A stretch of 64,000 nucleotides of DNA from Actinobacillus sp. (GTDB taxonomy: Bacteria > Pseudomonadota > Gammaproteobacteria > Enterobacterales > Pasteurellaceae). Under the pieces are notes generated by a model. That model saw nothing but the letters and a program-made list of their open reading frames with translations. It made no database searches and had not been told where the DNA came from. This document shows, one piece after another, positions 16,886-24,566 of this stretch. The position numbers and the translations under genes are program-made. Position 1 is the stretch's first letter. Each line of letters begins with the position of its first letter. The stretch spans positions 90,919-154,918 of the forward strand of contig JAHHQX010000001.1 of NCBI GenBank assembly GCA_020026155.1, written 5' to 3'.

Positions 16886-18391
16886 TTATCTACTAGCTTG
16901 GCGTTTTTGATGACGGCTATAAACAATATAACCTACGATACCAAATAGAATTGGACCACATACCATTGCAACAGATTGGAACACGCCACCTTTATCGCGT
17001 TGTACAACGGGTTCAATAATAGCAAAGAAATTAGCGAAGCCGATAATTAAAGTCACAATCACCGCAAAAATTGTTGCTGTACGTTGTGTTTTAAATACCA
17101 TAAATGATTTTCCAAATTCTCCAGCCAATTGTTTTTTCTTAAAGAAAATAAAGGCAACAGATAAGAATACGTAAGGAATAGACATCGCTACGTTTGTCAT
17201 TAGGGTAAGAACACGGAAGAATTGTGAAGCATTTTGACCACCGAATGATACGAACGCAATGAGAATAATAACCAACACCGCTTGTGCCCACATTGCATTT
17301 GCTGGCATATCATTTTTATTCATACGGCATAATTTTTCTGGCCAAATACCTTTTGGTGAACCTTCAATTAAAGTACGTAATGGAGAGTAAGATAAGATAA
17401 AGAAGGCACTCACAAGGGAAATAAACATTGAGGCACCCACATAACGCGCCATCCAGTTACCTAAAACGATAGCCGTAGATTGATCCGCACCAAAACTGAT
17501 TCCTAACTGATAACCTAAATTATTCAAGACAATATAAGCCACATTACCCATATGCACTTTATCGCTGTGGAGAACCTCACCCCAGTTTGTAAAAGCACCA
17601 CACGCTAAAATACCTAATGCATAACCGAGTGCTACGACAACTGCGGCAATTAAAATTCCTTTCGGGAAGTTTCTTTCAGGATCTTTAATTTCATCAGCTA
17701 ATGTCCCGATTGCTTCCAATCCACCAAAAGAGAAGAGGGCAAAGGTTAAAAATGCTAGCATGCCCAATGTAGATTGATATTCATGCATTGGTGAAACAGT
17801 AAATGATTGAACAACATTTTCAATAGGTTGAGCTAAATGACCATTTTTTAAATAAACTACTAAGCCACCTAAAATCAAAACAACGTTTAAAAATGCAGTC
17901 GCGATACCGCCCACAGTTGCCACTTTACTAATGTTTCCTAATCCGCGACTACCAATAGCGGTAACGATAATAACGAGGATAATGCCTAAAACCCCTAACG
18001 TTTGAACGGAACTTAATCCAAAAAGTGACCAAGTTGCAGTTTGGTCTTGACCATAGAAAGCATAACTTAAAATTAGCCACAAGCTAGAGCTGACAGAAAC
18101 CATCCATACTGCATAAGACGCGTACCACATAAAGGTCCCGATAAAAGCAAAACCACCGCCTACGGATTTATCCATCCAAGCAAGAATCCCCCCTTTTTCT
18201 TTACGAAATGCAGCCCCATATTCAGAGATCATGAAAGCGTAAGGAATAAAGAAGAATAGAGCGATGAAAAAATACCAAGGAATGGCAGCATAGCCCATGA
18301 GATAAAAGGAACGAGGCATATTGGCAAAGCCATATACCGACGAGAAGATCATTAAGATCAATGCAATAAGCGTTAATTTTTTTTGAGGCAT
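16886..18391 (-). CDS. APC-superfamily amino-acid transporter (YjeM / glutamate:GABA antiporter-like)
   Basis: A 501-residue inner-membrane protein with about 12 hydrophobic helices. The first helix carries the APC substrate-binding region (SSVYGFANMPRSFY). Helix 6 contains FALFSFGGLEAIGTLADEIKDP, the family's conserved broken-helix region and following loop. The pattern resembles YjeM and the glutamate:GABA antiporter group, but the substrate is not readable from sequence. AAGGA lies 11 bases before the ATG. A CRP-like site (18461-18476) about 70 bases upstream suggests catabolite control. It is a single gene with its own terminator. Confidence 0.85.
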   Translation of the reverse strand: MPQKKLTLIALILMIFSSVYGFANMPRSFYLMGYAAIPWYFFIALFFFIPYAFMISEYGAAFRKEKGGILAWMDKSVGGGFAFIGTFMWYASYAVWMVSVSSSLWLILSYAFYGQDQTATWSLFGLSSVQTLGVLGIILVIIVTAIGSRGLGNISKVATVGGIATAFLNVVLILGGLVVYLKNGHLAQPIENVVQSFTVSPMHEYQSTLGMLAFLTFALFSFGGLEAIGTLADEIKDPERNFPKGILIAAVVVALGYALGILACGAFTNWGEVLHSDKVHMGNVAYIVLNNLGYQLGISFGADQSTAIVLGNWMARYVGASMFISLVSAFFILSYSPLRTLIEGSPKGIWPEKLCRMNKNDMPANAMWAQAVLVIILIAFVSFGGQNASQFFRVLTLMTNVAMSIPYVFLSVAFIFFKKKQLAGEFGKSFMVFKTQRTATIFAVIVTLIIGFANFFAIIEPVVQRDKGGVFQSVAMVCGPILFGIVGYIVYSRHQKRQASR

Positions 18392-18460
18392 TTGAATGTA
18401 GTCCTTTAGGGTTAGTAGTTTCGAAGTCGCCAGAGCATAACACTTTGTTCATCTTTTTTT

Positions 18461-18476
18461 TATGAGAAAGATCACA
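18461..18476. promoter_or_regulatory. Putative CRP site upstream of the APC transporter
   Basis: TATGA-GAAAGA-TCACA on the plus strand matches the TGTGA-N6-TCACA consensus at nine of ten positions. It lies 70-85 bases upstream of the transporter start, a normal place for activation. This is inference from sequence only. Confidence 0.45.
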
Positions 18477-18541
18477 AAAAACAACATTCATTATAAATAA
18501 AAAGCTATTTCGAGTGTGTTTGTATAAATTTTAGACAACAA

Positions 18542-18568
18542 AAAACGCCTCGGTTAGAGGCGTTTGTT
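18542..18568 (-). terminator. Terminator, probably the original guaA terminator
   Basis: AAACGCCTC, loop GGTTA, GAGGCGTTT with A residues that read as T on the minus strand. It lies just beyond a duplicated piece of the guaA 3' end, so it was most likely guaA's own terminator before the 2-kb insertion. It now serves the inserted gene. Confidence 0.85.
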
Positions 18569-18580
18569 TTATTCTCGGTT

Positions 18581-18633
18581 AACTATTCCCACTCAATCGT
18601 TGCAGGTGGTTTACCTGAGATGTCGTAGACGAC
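18581..18633 (-). other. Distal 53-bp direct repeat of the guaA 3' end (putative attachment site)
   Basis: The 53 bases match 20659-20711 without a mismatch, by eye. Read on the minus strand they encode the last guaA codons (VVYDISGKPPATIEWE and the stop). Homology to guaA ends abruptly at 18634. This is the displaced original gene end left after an element inserted into guaA, whose reading frame is restored by the second copy. The two repeats bound a 2,025-base AT-rich insertion. Confidence 0.92.
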
Positions 18634-18686
18634 ACAGAGTGTGATAGTGCATTCGTATCTATAGATGGTCATTTTATAAAATTAAG

Positions 18687-19895
18687 CTATCTATTCGATG
18701 ATATATCACTTTTTTTATTAATGATGCTTTCTAAATGCTCAATCTGTCTTTTTATTCCTTTTTCACCTTCATTTTTTAGTTCTTGATGTCTATATTGGGA
18801 TTCAAGTTCCCAGCTATGTTCTTCACTTGGTACTAAATGGGTTACGTATACCTGCATATTTTCTTCTATCGGTTTTATGAATGGTTGTTTATTATTAAAA
18901 TAATGTGTATAGAGGGTTTGGTTGCTTATTCCTTTGGGTAAACAATTTTCTAAATTACTGATACCTTCCTGATCAAAATCGAAAAGAAAAACAATATTTT
19001 TATTCTTTACTAAATCTTTAAAAAAAGGAATAACTTTGAAGGTCTTAACCAAATCGGGCATGTTACATGCTCCTTTACACTCAATAAATTTATATCTATA
19101 ATTTTTTAGATATTTCTCAAAGTTACTAACATCATTCTTTCCTTCTACAAAGACAATAAGCTCATACTTTTGATTAAAAATAGATTCTAGAACACCAAAT
19201 TCACCATAGTATACAAATTGGGGTGCAAGCCGTTTTAAGATATCTCTTTTTCCTTCTTCATTATTTGCACATTTTAATTCGTTAGATTCTTTTAATTCAA
19301 ATAATTCTTCTGGTAGTATTTCAACAACTGTTGAGGGAGAATGTGTGGTGAGAATGATTTTTATATTTTTAAATTTTTCTTTAATAATTTGGACGTATTT
19401 TTTTGCTAAAGATGGATTTAAATTTGCATCAAATTCATCAAGCATAATCATTTCAAGATCTGAGTCTTTAGCTACAAAATAGTAACAGATAAGCTCAAAT
19501 ATAATTTTCTCACCACTTGAAAGTGAATCAAAATATATATATTTTTCTTTATTATTATCTTTATTTTTATTAAATCTAACAAATGCTATATCATAGTTTG
19601 ATGCATAATTTTGAGGAGATACTAATTTATAATTAAAATATCCTTTTTGATTATATTCTAATAACTCATCATTAATGTATTCCCATAATTTCTTTGTCTT
19701 AGTTTTAGAACTTTTTGATTTAAAATCTTGATATATTTTATCAGACATTTTTTGGATGATTGATTCTAATGAGGAGAATTGTTCCATAAGTAATTTATAG
19801 ATATATTCTTTTAAGCTATTTTCACTTTTTATTTTTGATTTATTCCTAATTTGTTTTTTTAATTTTCCTTCAATAGATTTTTTTTTTCGTTTCAA
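18687..19895 (-). CDS. OLD-like ATPase/TOPRIM protein, C-terminal part (separate frame after A10 tract)
   Basis: This frame holds the second half of a protein whose first half is at 19870-20505. It opens only with a TTG that overlaps the upstream half and has no ribosome site, so it is not a convincing independent gene. It shows the ABC-type signature LSSGEK, Walker B MIMLDEFDANLNP and an H-loop TTHSP. A TOPRIM-like domain follows, with the glutamate motif VFVEGKNDV and the acidic motif FLFDFDQEG. Together the halves would give about 605 residues with the OLD nuclease layout (ATPase then TOPRIM). Such proteins are often anti-phage nucleases. Removing one A from the A10 run at 19878-19887 fuses the frames. 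Base composition is far more AT-rich than its neighbours. Confidence 0.75.
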   Translation of the reverse strand: MKRKKKSIEGKLKKQIRNKSKIKSENSLKEYIYKLLMEQFSSLESIIQKMSDKIYQDFKSKSSKTKTKKLWEYINDELLEYNQKGYFNYKLVSPQNYASNYDIAFVRFNKNKDNNKEKYIYFDSLSSGEKIIFELICYYFVAKDSDLEMIMLDEFDANLNPSLAKKYVQIIKEKFKNIKIILTTHSPSTVVEILPEELFELKESNELKCANNEEGKRDILKRLAPQFVYYGEFGVLESIFNQKYELIVFVEGKNDVSNFEKYLKNYRYKFIECKGACNMPDLVKTFKVIPFFKDLVKNKNIVFLFDFDQEGISNLENCLPKGISNQTLYTHYFNNKQPFIKPIEENMQVYVTHLVPSEEHSWELESQYRHQELKNEGEKGIKRQIEHLESIINKKSDISSNR

Positions 19896-20505
19896 ATTTT
19901 ATCTTTGCTTCTGGAGTAAGTGAATTATCTTCATATCGAGAGTATATATTTCTTCCTGTTTTTATACCATAATCAATTTCATTATTATCTTTATTTTTAT
20001 TTAATTCAGAAATCATTCCATTTTTAATATCTTGCTGTGTAAGAATCCCTAAGTTAGTTTGTATGTTTTCTAGTGTATCAAGTTGATATTCTGCTAATAT
20101 ATCAGCAATTTTTTTTAACCAATTATATCCTTCTTCATAAGAAAGAGAATCCTCATTAAATAGGGCAGAGTAAAAATCTGTTTTATCCATAAATGGATGA
20201 TTTCTTATGAAACCAAATTTATAAACACGTTCAACTTTTTCAATGATCTCATCAAAAGAAATATTGTCAGCACGTCGAGTAAAACGGTAAGATGGTTGCC
20301 AACCTCTTTCATTATTTTGAGACTGAGATGTTTTGATAAAAACTTTCTCTCTATTTGGATGGGTTTCATATAGATATTTTAATATTGTTGACTTACCGCA
20401 GCCATTTAGACCTGTAATTACAGCTAAGGGACTATTGAATGTTAAAGTAATATCATTAGAAATACCTTTATACCCTTTAGGAATCGTATATGATTTTTGT
20501 TTCAT
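19870..20505 (-). CDS. OLD-like ATPase/TOPRIM protein, N-terminal part (ends at A10 tract)
   Basis: The N-terminal 211 residues of an SMC/ABC-type ATPase. Walker A is GLNGCGKST at about residues 32-40. The ATG at 20505 (MKQKSYTIPK) is chosen because GGAG sits 6 bases upstream; the frame is open a little further, to a TTG. Two codons after an A10 run the frame stops (KKKIY then TGA), while the next frame continues with the signature, Walker B and TOPRIM motifs. Alone this piece lacks the residues needed to hydrolyse ATP. Phase variation, transcriptional slippage, a decayed gene, or a sequencing error in the homopolymer could each explain it. Confidence 0.75.
   Translation of the reverse strand: MKQKSYTIPKGYKGISNDITLTFNSPLAVITGLNGCGKSTILKYLYETHPNREKVFIKTSQSQNNERGWQPSYRFTRRADNISFDEIIEKVERVYKFGFIRNHPFMDKTDFYSALFNEDSLSYEEGYNWLKKIADILAEYQLDTLENIQTNLGILTQQDIKNGMISELNKNKDNNEIDYGIKTGRNIYSRYEDNSLTPEAKIKFETKKKIY
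19878..19887 (-). repeat. A10 homopolymer (T10 on plus) at the split of the ATPase gene
   Basis: Ten consecutive A residues on the coding strand, preceded by ACG and followed by TCT. With 10 A the upstream frame stops after two more codons; with 9 or 12 A the two halves become a single frame of about 605 codons. Confidence 0.9.
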
Positions 20506-20606
20506 TATGTTCTCCAATTTATATATATTTAAGATATAACTATAATTTTACCAACTTTATTCTTTATTTAAAGTTTTTTGTTTATACATATATGTCGGAA
20601 ATTAAA

Positions 20607-20644
20607 AATCCCCACTAATTTCTATAAAGATATTAGTGAGGATT
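20607..20644 (-). terminator. Terminator after the rebuilt guaA
   Basis: An inverted repeat, AATCCCCACTAAT with ATTAGTGAGGATT, followed on the minus strand by T residues. It ends guaA transcription at the junction with the inserted element and was presumably supplied by the element. Confidence 0.75.
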
Positions 20645-20658
20645 ATGGACTATTAGGA

Positions 20659-20711
20659 AACTATTCCCACTCAATCGTTGCAGGTGGTTTACCTGAGATG
20701 TCGTAGACGAC
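20659..20711 (-). other. Proximal 53-bp direct repeat (3' end of intact guaA)
   Basis: Identical to 18581-18633. It forms the C-terminal codons and stop of the intact guaA gene. The arrangement is the usual one for site-specific integration into the 3' end of a gene, with the gene end rebuilt by the incoming DNA. Confidence 0.92.
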
Positions 20712-22220
20712 GCGGGAGATGCCGTCAACTTCGTTGATGATGCGGTTGGAGATTTTACCTAAAAGATCGTAAGGTAAATGTGCCCAGTGCGCGGTCATAA
20801 AGTCGATAGTTTCAACGGCACGGAGTGCGATAACCCAATCGTATTTACGACCATCACCCATAACGCCAACAGATTTCACTGGAAGGAATACCGCAAAAGC
20901 TTGGCTTACTTTGTAGTAGTAATCGGCTTTGTGTAATTCTTCAATAAAGATTGCGTCAGCACGACGGAGTAGGTCGCAGTATTCTTTTTGAATTTCACCC
21001 AATACGCGTACGCCTAGACCTGGACCTGGGAATGGGTGGCGGTTAAGCATTTCTTCTGGTAAGCCAAGTGCTAAACCGATACGACGTACTTCATCCTTAA
21101 ATAATTCACGAAGTGGTTCAACTAGACCAAGTTTCATGTAATCTGGCAAACCGCCTACGTTATGGTGTGATTTAATAACGTGTGCTTTACCGGTTTTGCT
21201 TGCTGCAGATTCGATAACATCTGGGTAAATAGTGCCTTGCGCTAACCATTTAACATTGGTTTGTTTATGCGATTCTTCATCAAAAACATCAACGAAAACT
21301 TTCCCAATCATTTTACGTTTTGCTTCTGGATCGGTTAAGCCTTTTAATGCGTCAAGGAAGCGATCTTCTGCGTCTACGCGGATAATGTTTAAACCAAAAC
21401 GGTCGCCAAACATTTCCATAACTTGATCTGCTTCATTTAAACGAAGAAGACCATTGTCAACGAATACACAGTGTAATTTATCGCCGATAGCACGGTGAAG
21501 AAGAAGGGCAGTGACTGATGAATCTACGCCACCAGAAAGACCTAAGATAACTTCGTCGTCACCAACTTGTTCTTTAATGCGTTTTACGGCATCTTCGATG
21601 ATATTTGCTGGTGTCCATTCTGTTTTACAACCGCAGATTTCCACGACAAAGTTAGTGAGTAATCCTAAACCACATTTAGTGTGCGTTACTTCAGGGTGGA
21701 ATTGTACGCCATAGAATTGACGGCTTTCATCGCTCATTGCCGCGATTGGACAAGTTGGAGTAGAAGCGATGGTTTGGAAACCCTCTGGTAAACGCGTTAC
21801 TTTATCACCGTGGCTCATCCAAACATCTAATTTATTGTTTTCACTTGCTAATTTTGCGAATAAACGATCAACTGCGTTAAGTTCGATTTCTGCATAACCA
21901 AATTCACGTTGGTTAGAACCTTCAGTTAAGCCACCAAGTTGCATTGCCATGGTTTGCATACCGTAGCAAATCCCAAGCACTGGCACACCTGCATTAAATA
22001 CATATTCTGGCGCAACTGGGCTATTTTCTTCAGTCGTACTTTCTGGACCACCAGAAAGGATAATCCCTTTTGGATTAAATTCACGGATCTGTTCTTCCGT
22101 CACATCCCACGCCCAAAGTTCACAATACACCCCAATTTCACGAATACGACGTGCAATAAGTTGAGTATATTGAGAACCGAAGTCGAGGATGAGGATTTTG
22201 TCATGATGTATATTTGTCAT
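20661..22220 (-). CDS. guaA: GMP synthase (glutamine-hydrolysing)
   Basis: Converts XMP to GMP using glutamine and ATP. The 519-residue protein has an N-terminal class I glutamine amidotransferase domain with the nucleophile in GVPVLGICYGMQ and catalytic HPE in GVQFHPEVTH. The ATP-pyrophosphatase domain follows with the P-loop LGLSGGVDSS, then the C-terminal dimerisation domain ending PPATIEWE. AGGT lies before the ATG. It is the last gene of the guaB/Doc-like/guaA run, 16 bases after the Doc-like gene. Its last 53 bases are duplicated 2 kb downstream. Confidence 0.97.
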   Translation of the reverse strand: MTNIHHDKILILDFGSQYTQLIARRIREIGVYCELWAWDVTEEQIREFNPKGIILSGGPESTTEENSPVAPEYVFNAGVPVLGICYGMQTMAMQLGGLTEGSNQREFGYAEIELNAVDRLFAKLASENNKLDVWMSHGDKVTRLPEGFQTIASTPTCPIAAMSDESRQFYGVQFHPEVTHTKCGLGLLTNFVVEICGCKTEWTPANIIEDAVKRIKEQVGDDEVILGLSGGVDSSVTALLLHRAIGDKLHCVFVDNGLLRLNEADQVMEMFGDRFGLNIIRVDAEDRFLDALKGLTDPEAKRKMIGKVFVDVFDEESHKQTNVKWLAQGTIYPDVIESAASKTGKAHVIKSHHNVGGLPDYMKLGLVEPLRELFKDEVRRIGLALGLPEEMLNRHPFPGPGLGVRVLGEIQKEYCDLLRRADAIFIEELHKADYYYKVSQAFAVFLPVKSVGVMGDGRKYDWVIALRAVETIDFMTAHWAHLPYDLLGKISNRIINEVDGISRVVYDISGKPPATIEWE

Positions 22221-22236
22221 TTTTAACCTAAATAAT

Positions 22237-22983
22237 CTATATTTTTGCTAACCAGTCAAGAACTTGTCCACGTAACTTAATTAGTGTTCCAATTTTTTCT
22301 GTGAGTCCAATTCCATTGTTATAAAATCTAGCACTATCCCAGCCATTAGTAGCGGTTAGTTTCAATTTTTTTCTTAATTTTTTAATATATGCGATATCAT
22401 AATCTTCTGTTCCAGAACACCCTTTTATTTTTATTTTAGTTACTAATTTATTAGTAGTTTTTGAATGAATTTCTCCTCTGGATTCTACGAGACTTATTCT
22501 AAATCCGGCAAGATCTAGAAGTTTTTTTAATTCACTGAAGGAAAGTTGCTGTTCATTTTTTTGAACTTTTCGAGAGTTTTTTCTAAGAAATTCACGAATA
22601 CTTTTAAGTTCATCTTTTCTGTCATCAGCTACTTCATGTGCAGCGACTTTGCGAGTAAATTCAAATAACTCCTCATCAGTACATTTATCTAGCCAAATAC
22701 CACAATTATCTAGATAACACATAGTTAATAATAGCGACGTACGTTTATTTCCATTATGGAAACAATGATTTGCAATAATAGCGTGAAATAATGCAGCCGC
22801 TTTATCTAATGGAGTTTTAAATGCATCTTTTCCATCAACACTTGTAAATGGGCGATAAATTGCAGACTCTAGGAGATCTTTATTTTTTATTCCTGGTGGT
22901 GAAATAGGATCTTCTGAGTTAGCATAATGGTTTGTAAGATACTTATGGACTTCAATTGCATCTTCTATAGTTATCATATTCAT
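22237..22983 (-). CDS. Doc/Fic-family protein with C-terminal extension, inserted between guaB and guaA
   Basis: A 248-residue Fic-fold protein. The active loop HCFHNGNKRT (H73-T82) is the Doc-type HxFx(N/D)xNKR motif, and the N-terminal ITIEDAIEVHKYL and DKAAALFHAIIANH are typical of death-on-curing toxins. Doc phosphorylates EF-Tu, while true Fic enzymes transfer AMP; the NKR ending favours the Doc side. About 110 residues follow the Fic core, basic and unassigned; FSELKKLLDLAGFRI is faintly HicA-like. No Phd-like antitoxin gene is next to it and no clear inhibitory (S/T)xxxE(G/N) helix is seen. It lies 12 bases after guaB and 16 before guaA, so it is likely co-transcribed. The ATG at 22983 is preferred over the GTG at 22989 because of AAGG spacing. 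Confidence 0.8.
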   Translation of the reverse strand: MNMITIEDAIEVHKYLTNHYANSEDPISPPGIKNKDLLESAIYRPFTSVDGKDAFKTPLDKAAALFHAIIANHCFHNGNKRTSLLLTMCYLDNCGIWLDKCTDEELFEFTRKVAAHEVADDRKDELKSIREFLRKNSRKVQKNEQQLSFSELKKLLDLAGFRISLVESRGEIHSKTTNKLVTKIKIKGCSGTEDYDIAYIKKLRKKLKLTATNGWDSARFYNNGIGLTEKIGTLIKLRGQVLDWLAKI

Positions 22984-22995
22984 GTTCACATACCT

Positions 22996-24459
22996 TTATC
23001 TCATTTGGTAATTTGGTGCTTCTTTAGTGATAGTTACGTCGTGGACGTGGCTTTCTTTGATGCCTGCGCCGCTGATTTCAACGAACATCGCTTTAGTACG
23101 AAGATCTTCAATGGTTGCGCTACCAGTTAAGCCCATGCAAGAGCGAAGACCACCCATTTGTTGGTGAATGATGTCTTTGAGGTGACCTTTGTAAGGAATA
23201 CGTCCTTCGATACCTTCTGGTACTAATTTATCTGCCGCGTTGTCGCTTTGGAAGTAACGATCGCTTGAGCCTTTCGCCATCGCACCTAATGAACCCATAC
23301 CACGGTAAGATTTAAATGCACGACCTTGATAAAGTTCGATTTCGCCTGGTGCTTCTTCAGTTCCTGCGAACATTGAGCCGACCATGACACAGCTTGCGCC
23401 TGCTGCGATAGCTTTTGCGATATCGCCAGAGTAACGGATACCGCCGTCAGCGATAACAGGGATGCCAAGATCTTTTAATGCTTCTGCTGCATCAGAAATA
23501 GCGGTGATTTGTGGTACACCTACGCCTGTTACGATACGAGTTGTACAGATTGAACCAGGACCGATACCCACTTTAACTGCGCTCGCACCCGCTTCAGCTA
23601 GGGCTAATGCACCTGCTGCAGTTGCAACGTTACCTGCAACGATTGGAAGGTTAGGGTATTTTTTACGTGTTTCGCGAACACGTTGTAATACGCCTTCGCT
23701 GTGACCGTGTGAGCTATCGATAAGTAATACGTCAACACCTGCTTCAACAAGGGCGGCAATACGTTCTTCATTCCCTTCGCCTGCACCAACAGCTGCACCT
23801 ACACGTAAGCGACCAAATTCATCTTTACAAGCGTTTGGTTTGCTTTCTGCTTTTTGGAAGTCTTTTACGGTGATCATACCGATAAGTTTTTCGTTATCGT
23901 CAACGACTAATACTTTTTCGATACGGTTGTTGTGCATTAATTTTAAAATGTCAGCACGTGGAGTATTTTCTTTTACGGTGATAAGACGTGCTTTTGGCGT
24001 CATCACTTCAGAAACTTTTTTGCTAAGATCAGTCACGAAACGGGTATCACGACCAGTGATGATACCAACAAGATCGTTGTTTTCATCAATAACTGGATAG
24101 CCTGCGAATTTATTTTTCTTTACAATTTCAGCAAGTTCAGCCAAAGTAAGGTCAGGTGACACGGTAACAGGTTCAGTTACCATACCGCTTTCGAATTTTT
24201 TTACACGGCGAACACGATCAGCTTGGCGTTCGATTGACATATTTTTATGGATAAAACCGATACCGCCTTCCTGTGCTAAAGAGATTGCAAGTTTGGTTTC
24301 TGTTACGGTATCCATTGCTGCAGAGAGCATTGGAATATTTAAGGTGATTTCTTTGGTTAATTTCGTGCTAAGATTAGCTGTATTTGGAAGCACAGTAGAG
24401 TGTGCTGGGACAAGTAAAACGTCGTCAAAAGTTAATGCTTTTTTTGCGATGCGTAACAT
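22996..24459 (-). CDS. guaB: IMP dehydrogenase
   Basis: Oxidises IMP to XMP, the committed step to GMP. The 487-residue protein starts MLRIAKKALTFDDVLL at the ATG at 24459; the two extra codons from an upstream TTG are unlikely. The TIM barrel is interrupted by two CBS domains (about residues 95-205). The catalytic loop is GSICTTRIVTG with the active cysteine, and the flap follows near RGMGSLGAM. It is first in guaB/Doc-like/guaA. No deletion of CBS domains is seen. Confidence 0.97.
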   Translation of the reverse strand: MLRIAKKALTFDDVLLVPAHSTVLPNTANLSTKLTKEITLNIPMLSAAMDTVTETKLAISLAQEGGIGFIHKNMSIERQADRVRRVKKFESGMVTEPVTVSPDLTLAELAEIVKKNKFAGYPVIDENNDLVGIITGRDTRFVTDLSKKVSEVMTPKARLITVKENTPRADILKLMHNNRIEKVLVVDDNEKLIGMITVKDFQKAESKPNACKDEFGRLRVGAAVGAGEGNEERIAALVEAGVDVLLIDSSHGHSEGVLQRVRETRKKYPNLPIVAGNVATAAGALALAEAGASAVKVGIGPGSICTTRIVTGVGVPQITAISDAAEALKDLGIPVIADGGIRYSGDIAKAIAAGASCVMVGSMFAGTEEAPGEIELYQGRAFKSYRGMGSLGAMAKGSSDRYFQSDNAADKLVPEGIEGRIPYKGHLKDIIHQQMGGLRSCMGLTGSATIEDLRTKAMFVEISGAGIKESHVHDVTITKEAPNYQMR

Positions 24460-24566
24460 TTGCAATACTCTCTCTTAAATTGATAGTTAAAAATATTGCG
24501 ATCAGATTATACAGAAGCTAAATAAGGAATTAAAATATTTTTTGTTAAAAAGTGGACTTTAAACGC

